From: Maratus speciosus
Taxonomy: Eukaryota; Arthropoda; Arachnida; Araneae; Salticidae
NCBI GenBank assembly: GCA_963932465.1
Contig: OZ010792.1
Span: forward strand, 110,540,935 to 110,604,934
Length of the DNA stretch: 64,000 bases
Direction of reading: 5' to 3'
Positions 10,824 to 21,482 of this stretch are shown one piece after another. Numbering within the stretch: the stretch's first letter is position 1; each line of letters opens with the position of its first letter. The translations under genes and the position numbers were made by a program. The notes beneath the pieces are model-generated. The model searched no databases. It had not been told where the DNA came from and saw only the letters and a list, made by a program, of their open reading frames with translations.

Positions 10824-10828
10824 ATGCC
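10824..10828. other. target site duplication ATGCC (right)
   Basis: Second copy of the 5-bp duplication that flanks the Gypsy element. Confidence 0.93.
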
Positions 10829-11019
10829 ACAACTCAAAACGCATACTTCCAGCAATTATAGCTCAATGCCATAATACTGTAATCGAATTCTTTTGTACGT
10901 CCCTGTAAATGGACGATAAACACATATTCGACAGTAATTATCTCGTAATTCACTTCCGTAATACGAATTGAACACCTCCAACTGAGGGAAAAAATGCCAT
11001 TTTCGAATGCCATTTACAA

Positions 11020-11070
11020 AGCATATTTCGCACAGAACATACCAATAAGGTTATCTGTGCGAAATATGCT
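11020..11070. repeat. perfect 17-bp hairpin upstream of the tRNA
   Basis: Arms AGCATATTTCGCACAGA (11020-11036) and its exact reverse complement (11054-11070) enclose a 17-nt spacer. The second arm ends 12 bp before the tRNA gene. Confidence 0.9.
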
Positions 11071-11082
11071 GGCTGGTTGTCG

Positions 11083-11154
11083 GTCCAGTTAGCTTAAACG
11101 GTAAAGCATTGGCCTTGTAAGCTAAGGATCTGGGTTCGATTCCCAGCCTGGGCA
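11083..11154 (+). tRNA. tRNA-Thr(UGU), or tRNA-like locus
   Basis: A full cloverleaf can be drawn. The acceptor stem GTCCAG/CTGGGC pairs six of seven positions with one wobble; the D stem is GCTT/AAGC with a GG loop; the anticodon stem is TTGGC/GCTAA with loop CTTGTAA (anticodon TGT); the T arm is CTGGG-TTCGATT-CCCAG; A is the discriminator. The A box fits TRGYNNANNNG and the B box is GGTTCGATTCC. Six T residues follow at once (11155-11160), a Pol III terminator. The locus sits inside an inverted repeat of about 34 bp (10965-10998 and 11150-11183) whose right arm includes the tRNA 3' end and terminator. It could be a genuine gene or a tRNA copy carried by a repeat. Confidence 0.8.
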
Positions 11155-11489
11155 TTTTTTCGCTCGTTGGAGGTGTTCAATTCCTAGAATAACGTTACCA
11201 ATCAGTTTGATTGTGTTAAATTAATAGTTCACATCCGTAATGTTTATTCTATACTTCCGTAATGTATTTTTATCAATTTCATTATAGTCTACCACCAAAA
11301 CACATTGCAAACGATTTTTCCCCATAGACAGTGAAATAACGGAATTTTTGGATTGACGCTGTAAACGAACTATAAATGCTGCACACTTTATTTTCAGTGG
11401 CGATCAAGCTATACTAATCTTTAATAACATACTATACAAAATTCATGGCAATTCCAGTATATTTACAAGAGTTAGAGCACGACTAGACG

Positions 11490-14111
11490 ACCAGACAAAC
11501 CGAAGTCATAAACATTTTTGAACTACATTGGAAAGTGTTAAAAATGAAATACTGATATTGAAATGTTTATCTCATAGTTCGACAGGATCCAATACTCCCA
11601 AATTTGTCCATTGTTTGAATACCAGTTATTTTCTAAAAAAATATTTCGTGGTAGGTTAGTACAGCATTTAGGATATAAATTAGCTTCAGGGCAGGTTCCT
11701 ACAAAATTTGCAAGGAAAATCCAAAAAGAAAATTTCTGTGGGGAAAAAGAGGTATTAAAAAAAAAAAACGGACCATTTGGCATCACTGCGATATCGTCTG
11801 CGAGAATAAAAATGCTGCATAACAGTAAAAGAAGCTTGAGATGAAATTCTGATTTTTTTTCAACATTAAGTAGGATTTTTTTTTTTCATTTAAAGAAAAA
11901 AGGTATTAAACATTTTTGTTTGATCAGTTAATTTAATTGGAAGAGTTGTGCATTATAGAAAAAAAAGAAGCCTTAAAAACTGAAAATAAGAAAAGTGATT
12001 AGGTGAGTATGTTTAGTATAGCTGGAAATTTTTAGTAAAGTTTAATTTTATTTTTTAAATTATTATTGATCTGAAAAAATGGAAATATAATATCATGTTT
12101 AAAAATTTAATTTTTAGCAACAGAATGGCCATTACTTTCATTTGTTGTAAAAGTACTATTGTCTGTATGGAATGTAATGCATGTATAGTTTGTGATATAT
12201 GTATTGTATGCGTTGTAAATATATTGTAAATTGAAAGGTGTTATATATAAATTTCTACAGTCCGTGAAGGAAAAAAAAAAAAGCTATATCCCATACATTT
12301 TAATTACGAAAGTTTAGTAAATAGCAATTTTAGTAGGAAGACGGCCCCTAACTTTATTTTTTCAAGATAACTTGGAAAAAGACAATAATTTCGAATAGAA
12401 TGGCTACTTTCGTTTTTCTCTGTGATAATTTCGCTATTAAAATATACGAGTTGCAACCCGTCGAAATTCGACGTACTAAAATGTTTGAAAGGAACTGTCA
12501 GATCGAAATTATAATAAACCTACAAAAATAATTACAACAAAAAAATCATCTTACATTGGTTGTCTAACTCTTAAAACCTTAAAACAAATAATATTTTAAA
12601 CCCAAAATTACCAAAATATTATTTCTACAAACTTCAACTGCTTAAATTATTGAAAAATTAAACTGTATTAGATTACGTAATCAAGATGAGTAATTATGAT
12701 GAAGTTATCGATGGAGCTCTTATGTTTGTTTTTATACGGGATGAAAAATCAGTAAAAAGTATTTCACTTTGTCACATCATAAAATTTTCAACCCATAAAA
12801 TCTAAACTGTACGTTATTTTCACATTCTCGTAATTTACATACGCTCCACTCAAATTCACAATTTGAAAGTATTTTAACGCGCAAAAGAATAGATTATTAA
12901 TGAATGCATTTCCAAAGTTAAAGTCACGTTTGTCCGATACAACTTTTCATGTGAACATTCGCACAAACCTTAAGTTCTAATCTTAGTAACCGCGAAAAAA
13001 AAAAAAAAATTCAGAAATTTGACTTTAGTTGTCATAGTATTCGCCATTTATAGTATAGGTCAAATATATAGTTTTATCAAAAAAAATGATCGTTTTGTTT
13101 TAAATATATCATTTTTACTCAATGAATCATTTTGCCGAGCGCCTCAAACTCATTTATCAGCGTAATGTAAAAATATTAAAAATGTAGCTGATTTATGAAG
13201 AAGAATGCGTGTTTTATTTAATGTCTGACATCATTTTCTGTTCAAAAATTATAAAAAAGTTACTTTTATTTGTAATGTGAAAATGGCATCAATAAGGATA
13301 TAATGAATAAAAATAATAAACCATGAATATTTTCCCTTTACTTTCAATATAAATGGAGTACTTCAGTTGCCACAATTACAAAATTTGTATTAAAAACTAC
13401 AAAAAAATTAATATCTCAAAAACAAATTGAGATACAGCTTTCAAACAAATAGTATTTAAAATAGAATTTTTTTCCTTATATGACGGTGTAAAAAGTTAAA
13501 ATGTGTGATGCATAGAAGTTTAAAAATTTGCAGTAGAGAAATTGCAAAACCAAAATTTTATTTCAAATTTCAAAGTGTTGCCATTCGCAAAATGACGTAT
13601 GCGTTACGCACAGATATGTTTGTCCTTTATAATATAGATAGGGTATACATATACGATTTTTTTCACGCAGACTGTACATAATGTTGTAACGCATTTTAAA
13701 AAGTATCTAAGTACTGTTCGTTTTCAAAAGCTGCGCCTAGAACTCTAGGACGATTCTACGATCGAAAGGGCTGTTACGCTGAGCTGGGTATTTTCCGAAG
13801 TAGTTTACTTGTTGGTTGTCACTAAGATTGGCGCTCAGCCAAACACAGCTAAACGAACATTTTGATAAAATCAAAGACGACCTGACGCAAGCACAAAAGC
13901 ACGGAGAGTTTTGCTATCCGAAAACAAAAAGTATTCAAAATGTTTGAATGTAAATATACTGCAAAGAGCAAACTTGAACTACATTCCTTAGCATAATTTT
14001 TGTCTAGAAATATCAAATTAGGTGCTGCAAGTATAAAGTATATATGACATGCATTTTTAAACTCTTTACAACAATAGTTATGAAATTTTCGTTTCTTTCA
14101 TTTTTTTAAAG
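11490..14111 (+). repeat. family B repeat, copy 1
   Basis: Landmarks such as GATCAGTTAATTTAATTGG (about 11923), CCCTTTACTTTC (about 13337), GAGATACAGCTTTCAAACAA (13429) and GACATGCATTTTTAA (about 14047) recur in the same order in the later copies. There is no coding capacity. The sequence is extremely AT-rich. It is interrupted near 11597-11791. Confidence 0.7.
11597..11791. mobile_element. insertion of about 195 bp in family B
   Basis: The other copies of family B read ..GATAGATTCCAATATCGTCT.. without a break, whereas here about 195 bp separate CCAATA from TCGTCTGCG. I see no clear terminal inverted repeat. The insertion contains an A12 run. Its type is unknown. Confidence 0.55.
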
Positions 14112-14545
14112 GAGTGTTAGATTTATGAATTGGGTTTGTCTGTCTGTCCGTGCTCTAACTCACGTAACTATACTCCTATTGCCATGCAATTGATACATAT
14201 TAATAAGTTTTATAACAACATGTTCGGTATTCAAAAATGAAGTGTGTTGCATTTATAGTTCATTTACAGGGACACTCAAAAGAATTCGATTACATTACGG
14301 ATATTTCGATTACATTACATATGAGGAAAATCGTTTGCGGTGTATTTTAATGATGTTACACTGTTTCAAATACTATATAGAAATTCATGTATATATATCA
14401 CTGAAATGCACTACAAGAGGCTTACTATAGAATATAGTGTTCATAGCATTCATCATTCATTTACAAGGTCACAGAAAAATAATTCGGTTACAGTACTGTC
14501 TATTAACATTAATTTCTGGAAGTGCGTTTTAAGTTGTGGTACGAG
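14112..14545 (-). repeat. dispersed repeat, arm 2 (inverted relative to 10829-11430)
   Basis: From about 14200 the sequence matches arm 1 in reverse complement and ends at GTTTTAAGTTGTGGTACG, the counterpart of the start of arm 1. It interrupts family B. A short GTCTGTCTGTCC run at 14128 resembles the GTCY microsatellite of Helentron-type elements, but no end hairpin is visible. Confidence 0.6.
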
Positions 14546-15149
14546 TTCTTAAATTAAACTAATTTTTTGTCTATTACTTGGTGTGTAGAAATTCTATAGA
14601 TATAGGGCAGCCCTTAAGATGTCCTGTACGTTTCTTTTTATTTAAGAAAATTATACTGAAGTGTAATTTACAACTGTGCTATGTATTTCCTAACTGATCT
14701 CTAAATTTTAGCATGTTATGTACTATATACGAATCTATAGATCGTATACAGGCCTGAACAAAAGAATTCGAATTTTTTCTGAGTATTGTTGGTATTTCAT
14801 GAAATTAGGTTTTCAAATGTCTTATGAGTTTTATAAATTGTTTACTTAGACGTCATCTTTCATCTTATTGGCCTTTTCAGGAGCAAGTAATTGTGTTTCT
14901 GTAAATTTAATTTACACCGGAAGTTTCTAAAAATTTTACTTCAAAATAAGCAAAAATCATTTTAACAACTTTTTTCCACGAAAGCCATAAAAATAAAATT
15001 TAATTAAAAGTTTCTGGTGGAAATCTTGATTATAATTAGGTGGGATATAATATAGCCCACCGCCACTCAAAGGGTTAAACGGTCAACGGTGAAGTGTTGT
15101 TAAAGTATTCTGGAAGTATTGAAAAGTGTTTCATAATCTATGATTGACG
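14546..15149. other. AT-rich stretch, nothing recognised
   Basis: No frame of note, RNA gene or known repeat end is seen. Confidence 0.5.
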
Positions 15150-15830
15150 CATGATTTTTCGTTCTTGTTTTTTTTTTTCTTTTACAAACGATAAGCCTTA
15201 TAAAATGTTGCATACATTTATATGAACGATCTTTTCACTATATTGGCAACTAGTTTAGTTTATGCGAAATGCATTTCCCTATTCTTGCAAACTGGGAAAT
15301 GAGTAAAAAAATTTCAACACCTTCTGAGCTATGTTTTATTGTCTTACAAGATGGTTTGGAGGGCATTTTTTTCGTAACAGAAATCTCGGACATACTAAGA
15401 TTGGAAGAGAGTATAATCGAAAATTCATAACGATAGTACGAAAATAAAAATCAAATCCTGAAATTGAAATGCTTAACTTATTATTCGATAGATTTCAATA
15501 CCGTCTATGAGAATAGAAATATTGCATAACAAAAAGGAAAGACTTAAATTTTTAATTTTTTTTTGTTTCATTGAAGCAGAATGTAAGAGTTTTTAAGGAA
15601 TAAAGAATGACACCTACACAAATTATAATTATGAAGAAACTTATTTAAAAAAAATACAGAAAAGCGATTGGAATTCCGATCTTCATTCCAAAGTCGTGCG
15701 TTTTTTTTCCTTGATGAAAAAAGTAGTTTGATCAGTTAATTAAATTGGTAGGGTTGCGCATAAAAAAAAGAGGAAACCCAAAAAGAAAAGAAAGTAATGA
15801 TAAACTAGAGAACAGGAATTCTGCTTTTTC
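15150..15830 (+). repeat. family B repeat, copy 1 continued or copy 2
   Basis: It carries the family landmarks AAACTGGGAAATGAGTA (15289), TTCGATAGATTTCAATA (15484) and GATCAGTTAATTAAATTGG (15729) in the usual order. It probably continues the family B unit broken at 14112. Confidence 0.65.
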
Positions 15831-15880
15831 AGAATTTAGTGTCGCCCCCGGCATTTCCATTACTTCTTTTTCTGGCTTTC

Positions 15881-15908
15881 TGGTCAGAAGGGAGAAAAAA
15901 ATGGCCAT

Positions 15909-15940
<32 letters not shown>

Positions 15941-15962
15941 TTTTTTCTCTCCATTCTGACCA
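15881..15962. repeat. palindrome around an A-run
   Basis: Arms of about 28 bp (TGGTCAGAAGGGAGAAAAAA with ATGGCCAT at the inner end, mirrored at 15933-15962 with a few mismatches) enclose about 25 A residues. This hairpin-forming structure could be a very short foldback element or a replication artefact. Confidence 0.8.
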
Positions 15963-16389
15963 AAAAATCAGAGTTCTAACCTTTTACGGCTGCTCTTTCA
16001 TCTTCACCTAACACTTCATTTATAATGGCTCTTTCATAATAATAGAAGCCACCAGTCCATCAGAAGAAAATAACTCGGTTAAGCGGGACTCTACTGCAGT
16101 ACAAAACATATTTCAATTTTAAGACTTAAAGCACACGTTTTAATTTATGTAAAATGACGTCATTCGCATCCGCTTAAGAATTCCACATTTACGATCTACT
16201 CTTAAACATCTACAGTAAAGCATGCATAGCACATCACTATCGCGAAATAATGCACAAATGCAGCAAAAAGATGCCGTCATTCAAGAAAATCGACAAAAAA
16301 AGAACGGCTATCTAATGATCCATAGATACTTAAAATTAAATATAGTTTATAATAGCTCCATTGTTTTAACAGAAATCATTCGTTTATAT
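15963..16389. other. no recognised feature
   Basis: This short AT-rich stretch contains no gene or repeat end that I can support. Confidence 0.5.
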
Positions 16390-17461
16390 TTTTTTCAAAA
16401 TAGCACGTATTTTAATTACATTTTCTTTCGGTTGTTATGATAAAATGGCAACAAAAATATATAATTACTATTTTTCCTTTACTTTCTACACAAATGACTT
16501 CCGTTGCTAATATTAAGCAAATGGCTCTAAAAACTACAAAAATAAAAAAAATAAAAAAATACATAAATAATATTTCAAAAATAAATGGAGATACAGTTTT
16601 CAAACAAAATGCATTTAAAATAACTTTTTTTTCCAATACGACGATATAAAAATCGAAAATGTGCGATGCTTAAAAATTAAAAAAATTGCTACAGAGTATT
16701 TAATAATACTGCGTTGTTTTACGGCTGGCTTCTGTAAGGTAACGTTATTTTTTGGTATACACAAAATAAACTGGGAGTAAGAAATAGCATACCGTACCGG
16801 TGGCCAAATAGGTAAATACGGTAAAAAAATGGAAAAATGTAAAGTAATTTGCTGAATATGTTTATTTTCACATACTCCCCCTTCAAGTTTTTAAAAATAA
16901 TTTCTTTTTATGTGAGAAAATATTATTAAAAAATCTAAAAATATCAAATAAAATGCTCCAAGTATAAAGAATACTAGACATGCATTTTTAACGCTTTGTA
17001 ACTGTAGTTAAAAACATTTCGTTTCTTTTATTTTTTTAAAGAAGTGTTTTTTCTCTCATGTGAACGATAAACATTGCATAAATTCATATGAACAAATTTT
17101 CAATATACTGGAAACCAGTTTTGTTTATGCAAAATGTATTTCCCAATCCTTGCAAACTGGGAAATGAATAGAAAAATTTCAACACATCTTACACGTTTTG
17201 AACTATGTTTTATTATCTTACAAGAAGGTTTGAGGAGGATTTTTTTTCGTAACAACAATCTCCGATATACAGACAGTATAATCGAAAATTCATAAAGATA
17301 GTACGAAAATAAAAATTAAATCCTGATGTTGAAATGTTTATTTTATTGTTCGATAGATTCCAATATCGTCTATGAGAAAACAAAAAGGAAAGATTTAAAT
17401 TAAAATATTTTTTTCGCTGAAAGCAGGATTTTAAAGTTCTTATAGTATTAAAAAATGACAC
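16390..17461 (+). repeat. family B repeat, copy 3 (5' part)
   Basis: The order TTTCCTTTACTTTCTACAC, GAGATACAGTTTTCAAACAA, GACATGCATTTTTAACGC, AAACTGGGAAATGAATAG and TTCGATAGATTCCAATAT repeats that of copies 1 and 2. The copy is split by the Tigger-like element at 17523-18848 and resumes at 18851. Confidence 0.75.
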
Positions 17462-17462
17462 C

Positions 17463-17507
<45 letters not shown>

Positions 17508-17522
17508 ATATATATATACATA
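17462..17522. repeat. (TA)n(TG)n(TA)n microsatellite
   Basis: A TA run, a run of about 14 TG units and another TA run lie immediately before the Tigger-like element. The compound microsatellite gives TA targets. Confidence 0.9.
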
Positions 17523-17599
17523 CAGTAGAATCTCGATTATCCACCCCCATCCCTTGTGTACACGTCCCTGTTCTAAACAAAAACACTTTCCCGAATTTT

Positions 17600-18023
17600 T
17601 CAACTGGGGCCAGATGAAAATATTACAGGCATTGCGATAGATAGTGCTACTGAATTTTCAGGCCTTTTTAGCACGATGCCAGGTTTTGAAAACTGTGGGA
17701 CCAAAGAAATCACAGATTGGTTGAATTGTAACGTGGAAGATGCAGGCTTCCAGTTGCTTAATGTTGAGGAAATTATCGCAGAAGTCTGACAATCTCAAAA
17801 AGAAGACGAAGAAGAAGACGATGATGAAGGCGGGAATGATTCCCAAGTAAAGATTGGCAACAATGATACTTTTCAGTGTCTCTCAAAAGGTCTTGCTTGG
17901 TTGGAACAATAAGAAGAGTGTGATTCCTCTGAAGTAATGTTCTTAAGAAAACTTCGTGACAGAGCTGCACGGCAAAGGATTGCCAATTTACGCCAACTGA
18001 AGTTTCTATTTAAATCATTGTAA
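17600..18023 (+). pseudogene. 3' fragment of a Tigger/Jerky-like transposase
   Basis: One frame runs from the element's left part to TAA at 18021-18023. It reads as the C-terminal region of a pogo/Tigger DDE transposase: an acidic, degenerate tail with ITDWLNCNVEDAGFQLLN, EEIIAEV, GLAWLEQ and RDRAARQRIANL. Two in-frame stops (TGA after EEIIAEV, TAA after GLAWLEQ) kill it. The N-terminal HTH and catalytic domains are absent, so the element is a deletion derivative. Recognition rests on resemblance to the conserved C-terminal pattern of this family. Confidence 0.75.
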
Positions 18024-18174
18024 GTTTTTTGTTTCAAAATAAATTTATTTTCATATATAATTTGAATTTAGATATTTATTTAGAAGTTTAAATAGTCATA
18101 ATAGCAAAAGGTATATATAAATATTTTAGACATATATACAATAATTACAATAAACCCAACTGGAGTGAAAAATT

Positions 18175-18245
18175 AGCCAGAGCCAGGAATCGAACCCGGG
18201 ACCACTGCATTCCAGGCAGTCGCTCTAACCACTGAGCTACTCGGC
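18175..18245 (-). repeat. tRNA-derived SINE head
   Basis: The minus strand has box A (TAGCTCAGTGG), an anticodon stem ACTGC/GCAGT with loop CTGGAAT, and box B GGTTCGATTCC. The acceptor stem pairs only partly, and there is no T-run terminator directly after it, so I call a tRNA-derived repeat head rather than a gene. The tail continues to about 18109. Confidence 0.7.
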
Positions 18246-18370
18246 CGATACCTGAGTCTGCAATTTCTCACTAATAAACCATGTTGGGGAAGTCACCAGC
18301 CATTTACAACAGCCTTGGATGACCGGACAATGATGAATAGATTTTACTATTACATAGATCTACGAAATAT

Positions 18371-18713
18371 AATAATAAACACACATACTACAATATACAT
18401 TAAAACACACATTCACACATAAAGAACGCCTGCATTCAACAGTTAAAGGTATATATAAATATTTTACAGACATACATACAATAATTACAATAAACCCAAC
18501 TGGAGTGAAAAATTAGCCAGAGCCAGGAATCGAATGCAGTGGTCCCGGGTTCGATTCCTGGCTCTGGCTAATTTTTCACTCCAGTTGGGTTTATTGTAAT
18601 TATTGTATGTATGTCTGTAAAATATTTATATATACCTTTAACTGTTGAATGCAGGCGTTATTTACGTGTGAATGTGTGTTTTAATGTATATTGTAGTATG
18701 TGTGTTTATTATT
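18371..18713. repeat. 343-bp near-perfect palindrome
   Basis: Arms 18371-18534 and 18550-18713 are each 164 bp and differ at only a few positions. The 15-nt centre and the inner arm ends are the T arm of the SINE tRNA head, and about 90 bp of each arm copy the SINE tail at 18109-18200. It looks like an inverted duplication of SINE sequence inside the Tigger-like element. Confidence 0.92.
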
Positions 18714-18850
18714 AAGTCATAATAGCAGTTCGATGGCGATGTTACACATTAAACTAGATAATTATTGATAAATTCTCGATTACCCGGAAATTGCGATTAT
18801 CCGATGTCGGTTCGGTCCCAATTACTTCGGATAATCGAGGCTCTATTGTA

Positions 18851-19150
18851 TAAAATTTACAGAAAAACGATTGGAATTTTAGTCCTCATTCCAGAGTAAT
18901 TAAGTTTTTTTGCTCTGTTTAGAAAAGGCGCTATGATCAATAAATTAAGTTGGGTGTGTTCTGCATAAAAAGGAGAAAACCTAAAAAAAGAAAAAGGAAA
19001 TAATGATGAAAAAGAGAAATACAGGAAAAAAAATTAAGTGATTCGGTGTACATGTTTAGCTTCACGTAGCTTCAATATGTATAGCTTCAAAATTTTAAAA
19101 ATAGTTTCATTTTATGTCTGAAAATATTACTGCTTAAAAAAAGGAAATTT
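18851..19150 (+). repeat. family B repeat, copy 3 (3' part)
   Basis: The sequence resumes family B after the Tigger-like insertion: ACGATTGGAATTTTAGTC, then GATCAATAAATTAAGTTGGG, GTGATTCGGTG and TTTCATTTTATGTCTGAAAA. Confidence 0.7.
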
Positions 19151-19670
19151 TAACCCATGAACTCTACACTAATTCACATTCACACCGACCAAAAATTCAA
19201 ATGCAGCGTTTTTTCAAAACACGTGCTTTTAGTAATTTGCATCTTTCATTAACAAATTGAAATTTTTGATAATAATAAATATCACAATTCGATTCCTCGT
19301 TAAATTCCATATAGGAATCGCGTTCATTATCACTATATTATTAACGAAGTTATATGCAGTTGAAGTTACGGAATACCAAATTACACTAGTACGGAGTGCG
19401 CAGGTAACTGAACCGAGTTGTGGTGACCGCGGGTTAACATTAAGATGAAAAATAGATTCTTTATGATAAAATAGTGATTATTTTCGTTTGAAGAAAGAGC
19501 ATTGTTATAAGATATCATAAGACAACCGGTTTCTGAAAAATTCTTCCGTTTAAATAAAAAAAAAAAAATAAATCCCAAAACGAAATTACATGAGACCAGA
19601 AAAAAATGTCCCTTTTAGGCTAGTAAAATTGTATAATATTCTTTTCGCAAGGATTATACAATTTTACTGT
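19151..19670. other. no recognised feature
   Basis: AT-rich. The short frames have no recognisable content. Confidence 0.5.
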
Positions 19671-19674
19671 TTAA

Positions 19675-20094
19675 GATGGTTCTCAAGTCTACTGCTCATC
19701 AAGACCAAAACTTCCTGACACATTTACTAACTCATTTTTAAAGGTAAAGGCACAAAATTGGCTGTGCTAACTATGGAAGCAATTTGGAATCGAAAGACTT
19801 TTTGCATTTTTTGATGAATAAATTATTTATCGAGTTGTAAGCGATTTTGGTTCATGTGACAATTGTTTTTTCTATCCTCCCTGACTGCTATTTCTCCTTT
19901 CGTCCGGAAATTTGGTTCAAAATGCCCACTTTGACAGTATTTTCTGAAAGATTTTTTTCGTTTACCAAAAATTGGAAAAAGTCTTTCGATCACATAGTTT
20001 CTGAATAACAACACCTGCCCATTTCATGCGTTTCCGAACAATAAGGAATCAAAATTAGTGTCATAAAGTTGCCCCTTTGGATTTGAGAACACCC
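19675..20094. mobile_element. TTAA-target MITE family M, copy 1
   Basis: The 420-bp element is flanked by TTAA on both sides (19671-19674, 20095-20098). The ends, GATGGTTCTCAAG and the inverted GGGTGTTCTCAAA, are terminal inverted repeats. It is alignable over its full length with 29210-29635 and 49549-49985. The TTAA target suggests mobilisation by a piggyBac-type transposase. Confidence 0.85.
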
Positions 20095-20153
20095 TTAAGG
20101 ACTGAGTCCATCAAAGATTGTTTTAGTTTTTTTAGGTTTTACTGTATCATATA

Positions 20154-20576
20154 CAGTGAAATCTCCCCGTGCGACCACCTTCTTGAACGACCATTTTTTC
20201 ATAGAACGAAATTTATCCCCATATAGGCTCAATACTAATTTTACCTCCATTCAGAGATCATCTCAGTTGAACTCCCTCCATGAGCGATCAATTTCTTTGA
20301 AGAAAATGAAACAAATTCCTGGTCGCTTGAAGAAGGTTTTATTAGAAAAATAATTCCGGAGAGTGCATTATTCATCAAACTTCTAAACTAAGTTTAGAAT
20401 TTTTTTTATTATTCCGGTAACATTTAAGTGTTTAAAACCCCTTTGTGCCTCTTTAGGCAATGAATTTAACTCTGATGACAAATTAAGAATGATCAATAAA
20501 CTCCACTGCCTTATTCTGTCAGGAAACTCTCAAAGAAATAGGTAAATTAATGAAATCATCATTATTTGTTCCCGTC

Positions 20577-20621
<45 letters not shown>

Positions 20622-20928
20622 CATTTACTTACTGAACTTCGAAAGGACTTGGAAATAAAAGATATAAAAGATAAAATCATAAAATCAAAGCAAACTTCAA
20701 TGTATTCGTCTTTTAAACTCTGCAGTAATTAACTTATGTAATTAAATTTTGTTTTGATACTAAATTTTCATACTTTTTCCTACTGTGAAAAGTAAATTTT
20801 AGTAACATTGTTACCTTTTTTCAACAATTAAAATCTAGATTTAAACATGACCTCCATTAAGAGACCATGTCTCGGAGCGACCAATTTTTATTGGAACGGA
20901 ACGTCGTCGCTTTAGGGAGGTTTTACTG
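20154..20928. mobile_element. Tigger/pogo-like non-autonomous element, 775 bp
   Basis: Ends CAGTGAAATCTCCC and inverted CAGTAAAACCTCCC are flanked by TA. It contains a run of about 42 A at 20578-20619 and no intact gene. Just upstream, TTTTACTGTA at 20137 looks like a stray end of the same family. Confidence 0.78.
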
Positions 20929-20939
20929 TATATTAAACA

Positions 20940-21420
20940 AGCAAGCGGTTTTCCCGATCATAAATCATATCGTAAACGGCTGGGAAGATTTTCTCGAAAC
21001 TTGTCTCCTATACTAAAATCGAGCATGCTAAAATGATACAGCTAGGTCCCAAATTCAAGGACATTCGTTTTGAAATGTTAAAACAAACTTAGCGTCGAAA
21101 ACCCTGCTTATTATAAATTGAAAAATGCTCATACGGTTTAAGCGAAACATGCCTTTACCTTCTGTACTAATTCGAGCACAAGAAAACAAACTGTCAAGGT
21201 CTCGAATTCGGGAAAGTTCATTTTGACAGGTTAAAACAAACTCAGCATTGAAAGTCCTGCTATATATCGAAATCAGCTCTAACGATTTTCACAAAACTTG
21301 ACTCCTATACTGATTTGGACACGAGAAAACTATCTAGCCAGGTCTCTAATTAGAGAATATTTGTTTTATATGGTTAAAACAAGCTTATTATGCTATATTA
21401 TTATGCTATGGCGGTTCTAA
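20940..21420. repeat. degenerate tandem repeat, about three units
   Basis: Blocks with TCTCCTATACTAAAATCGAG / GACTCCTATACTGATTTGGA, AGGTCTC.AATT and GTTAAAACAAACT recur about every 130-170 bp. The core resembles the HINE monomers, but no ends are visible. Confidence 0.65.
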
Positions 21421-21482
21421 AAAGATATATTTTTTATTTCTCCCGCTCAACAACGCGAAACTTTCCGACTCATTTTTAAATA

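Larger units (their letters stand above)
10829..11430 (+). repeat. dispersed repeat, arm 1 (inverted copy at 14200-14545)
   Basis: Segments such as CACAACTCAAAACGCATACT, GTAATCGAATTCTTTTG and GCAAACGATTTT recur in reverse complement at 14200-14545. The arm contains the tRNA-Thr locus. The family is not identified. Confidence 0.65.
17523..18848 (+). mobile_element. Tigger/pogo-like DNA transposon, internally deleted
   Basis: Ends CAGTAGAATCTCGATTATCC and, in reverse complement, CAATAGAGCCTCGATTATCC form terminal inverted repeats flanked by TA (17521-17522, 18849-18850), as in the pogo branch of the Tc1/mariner superfamily. It interrupts family B exactly. Only the 3' end of a transposase remains. 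A tRNA-derived SINE and a large palindrome lie inside. Confidence 0.87.

Noticed and set aside
16412..16649. Overlapping frames on both strands
   Set aside because: They lie in family B repeat sequence, on both strands, with Lys/Ile/Phe-only composition.
17455..17640. 61-residue frame across the microsatellite
   Set aside because: It translates TA/TG repeats (MCVCVCVC) and is not coding.
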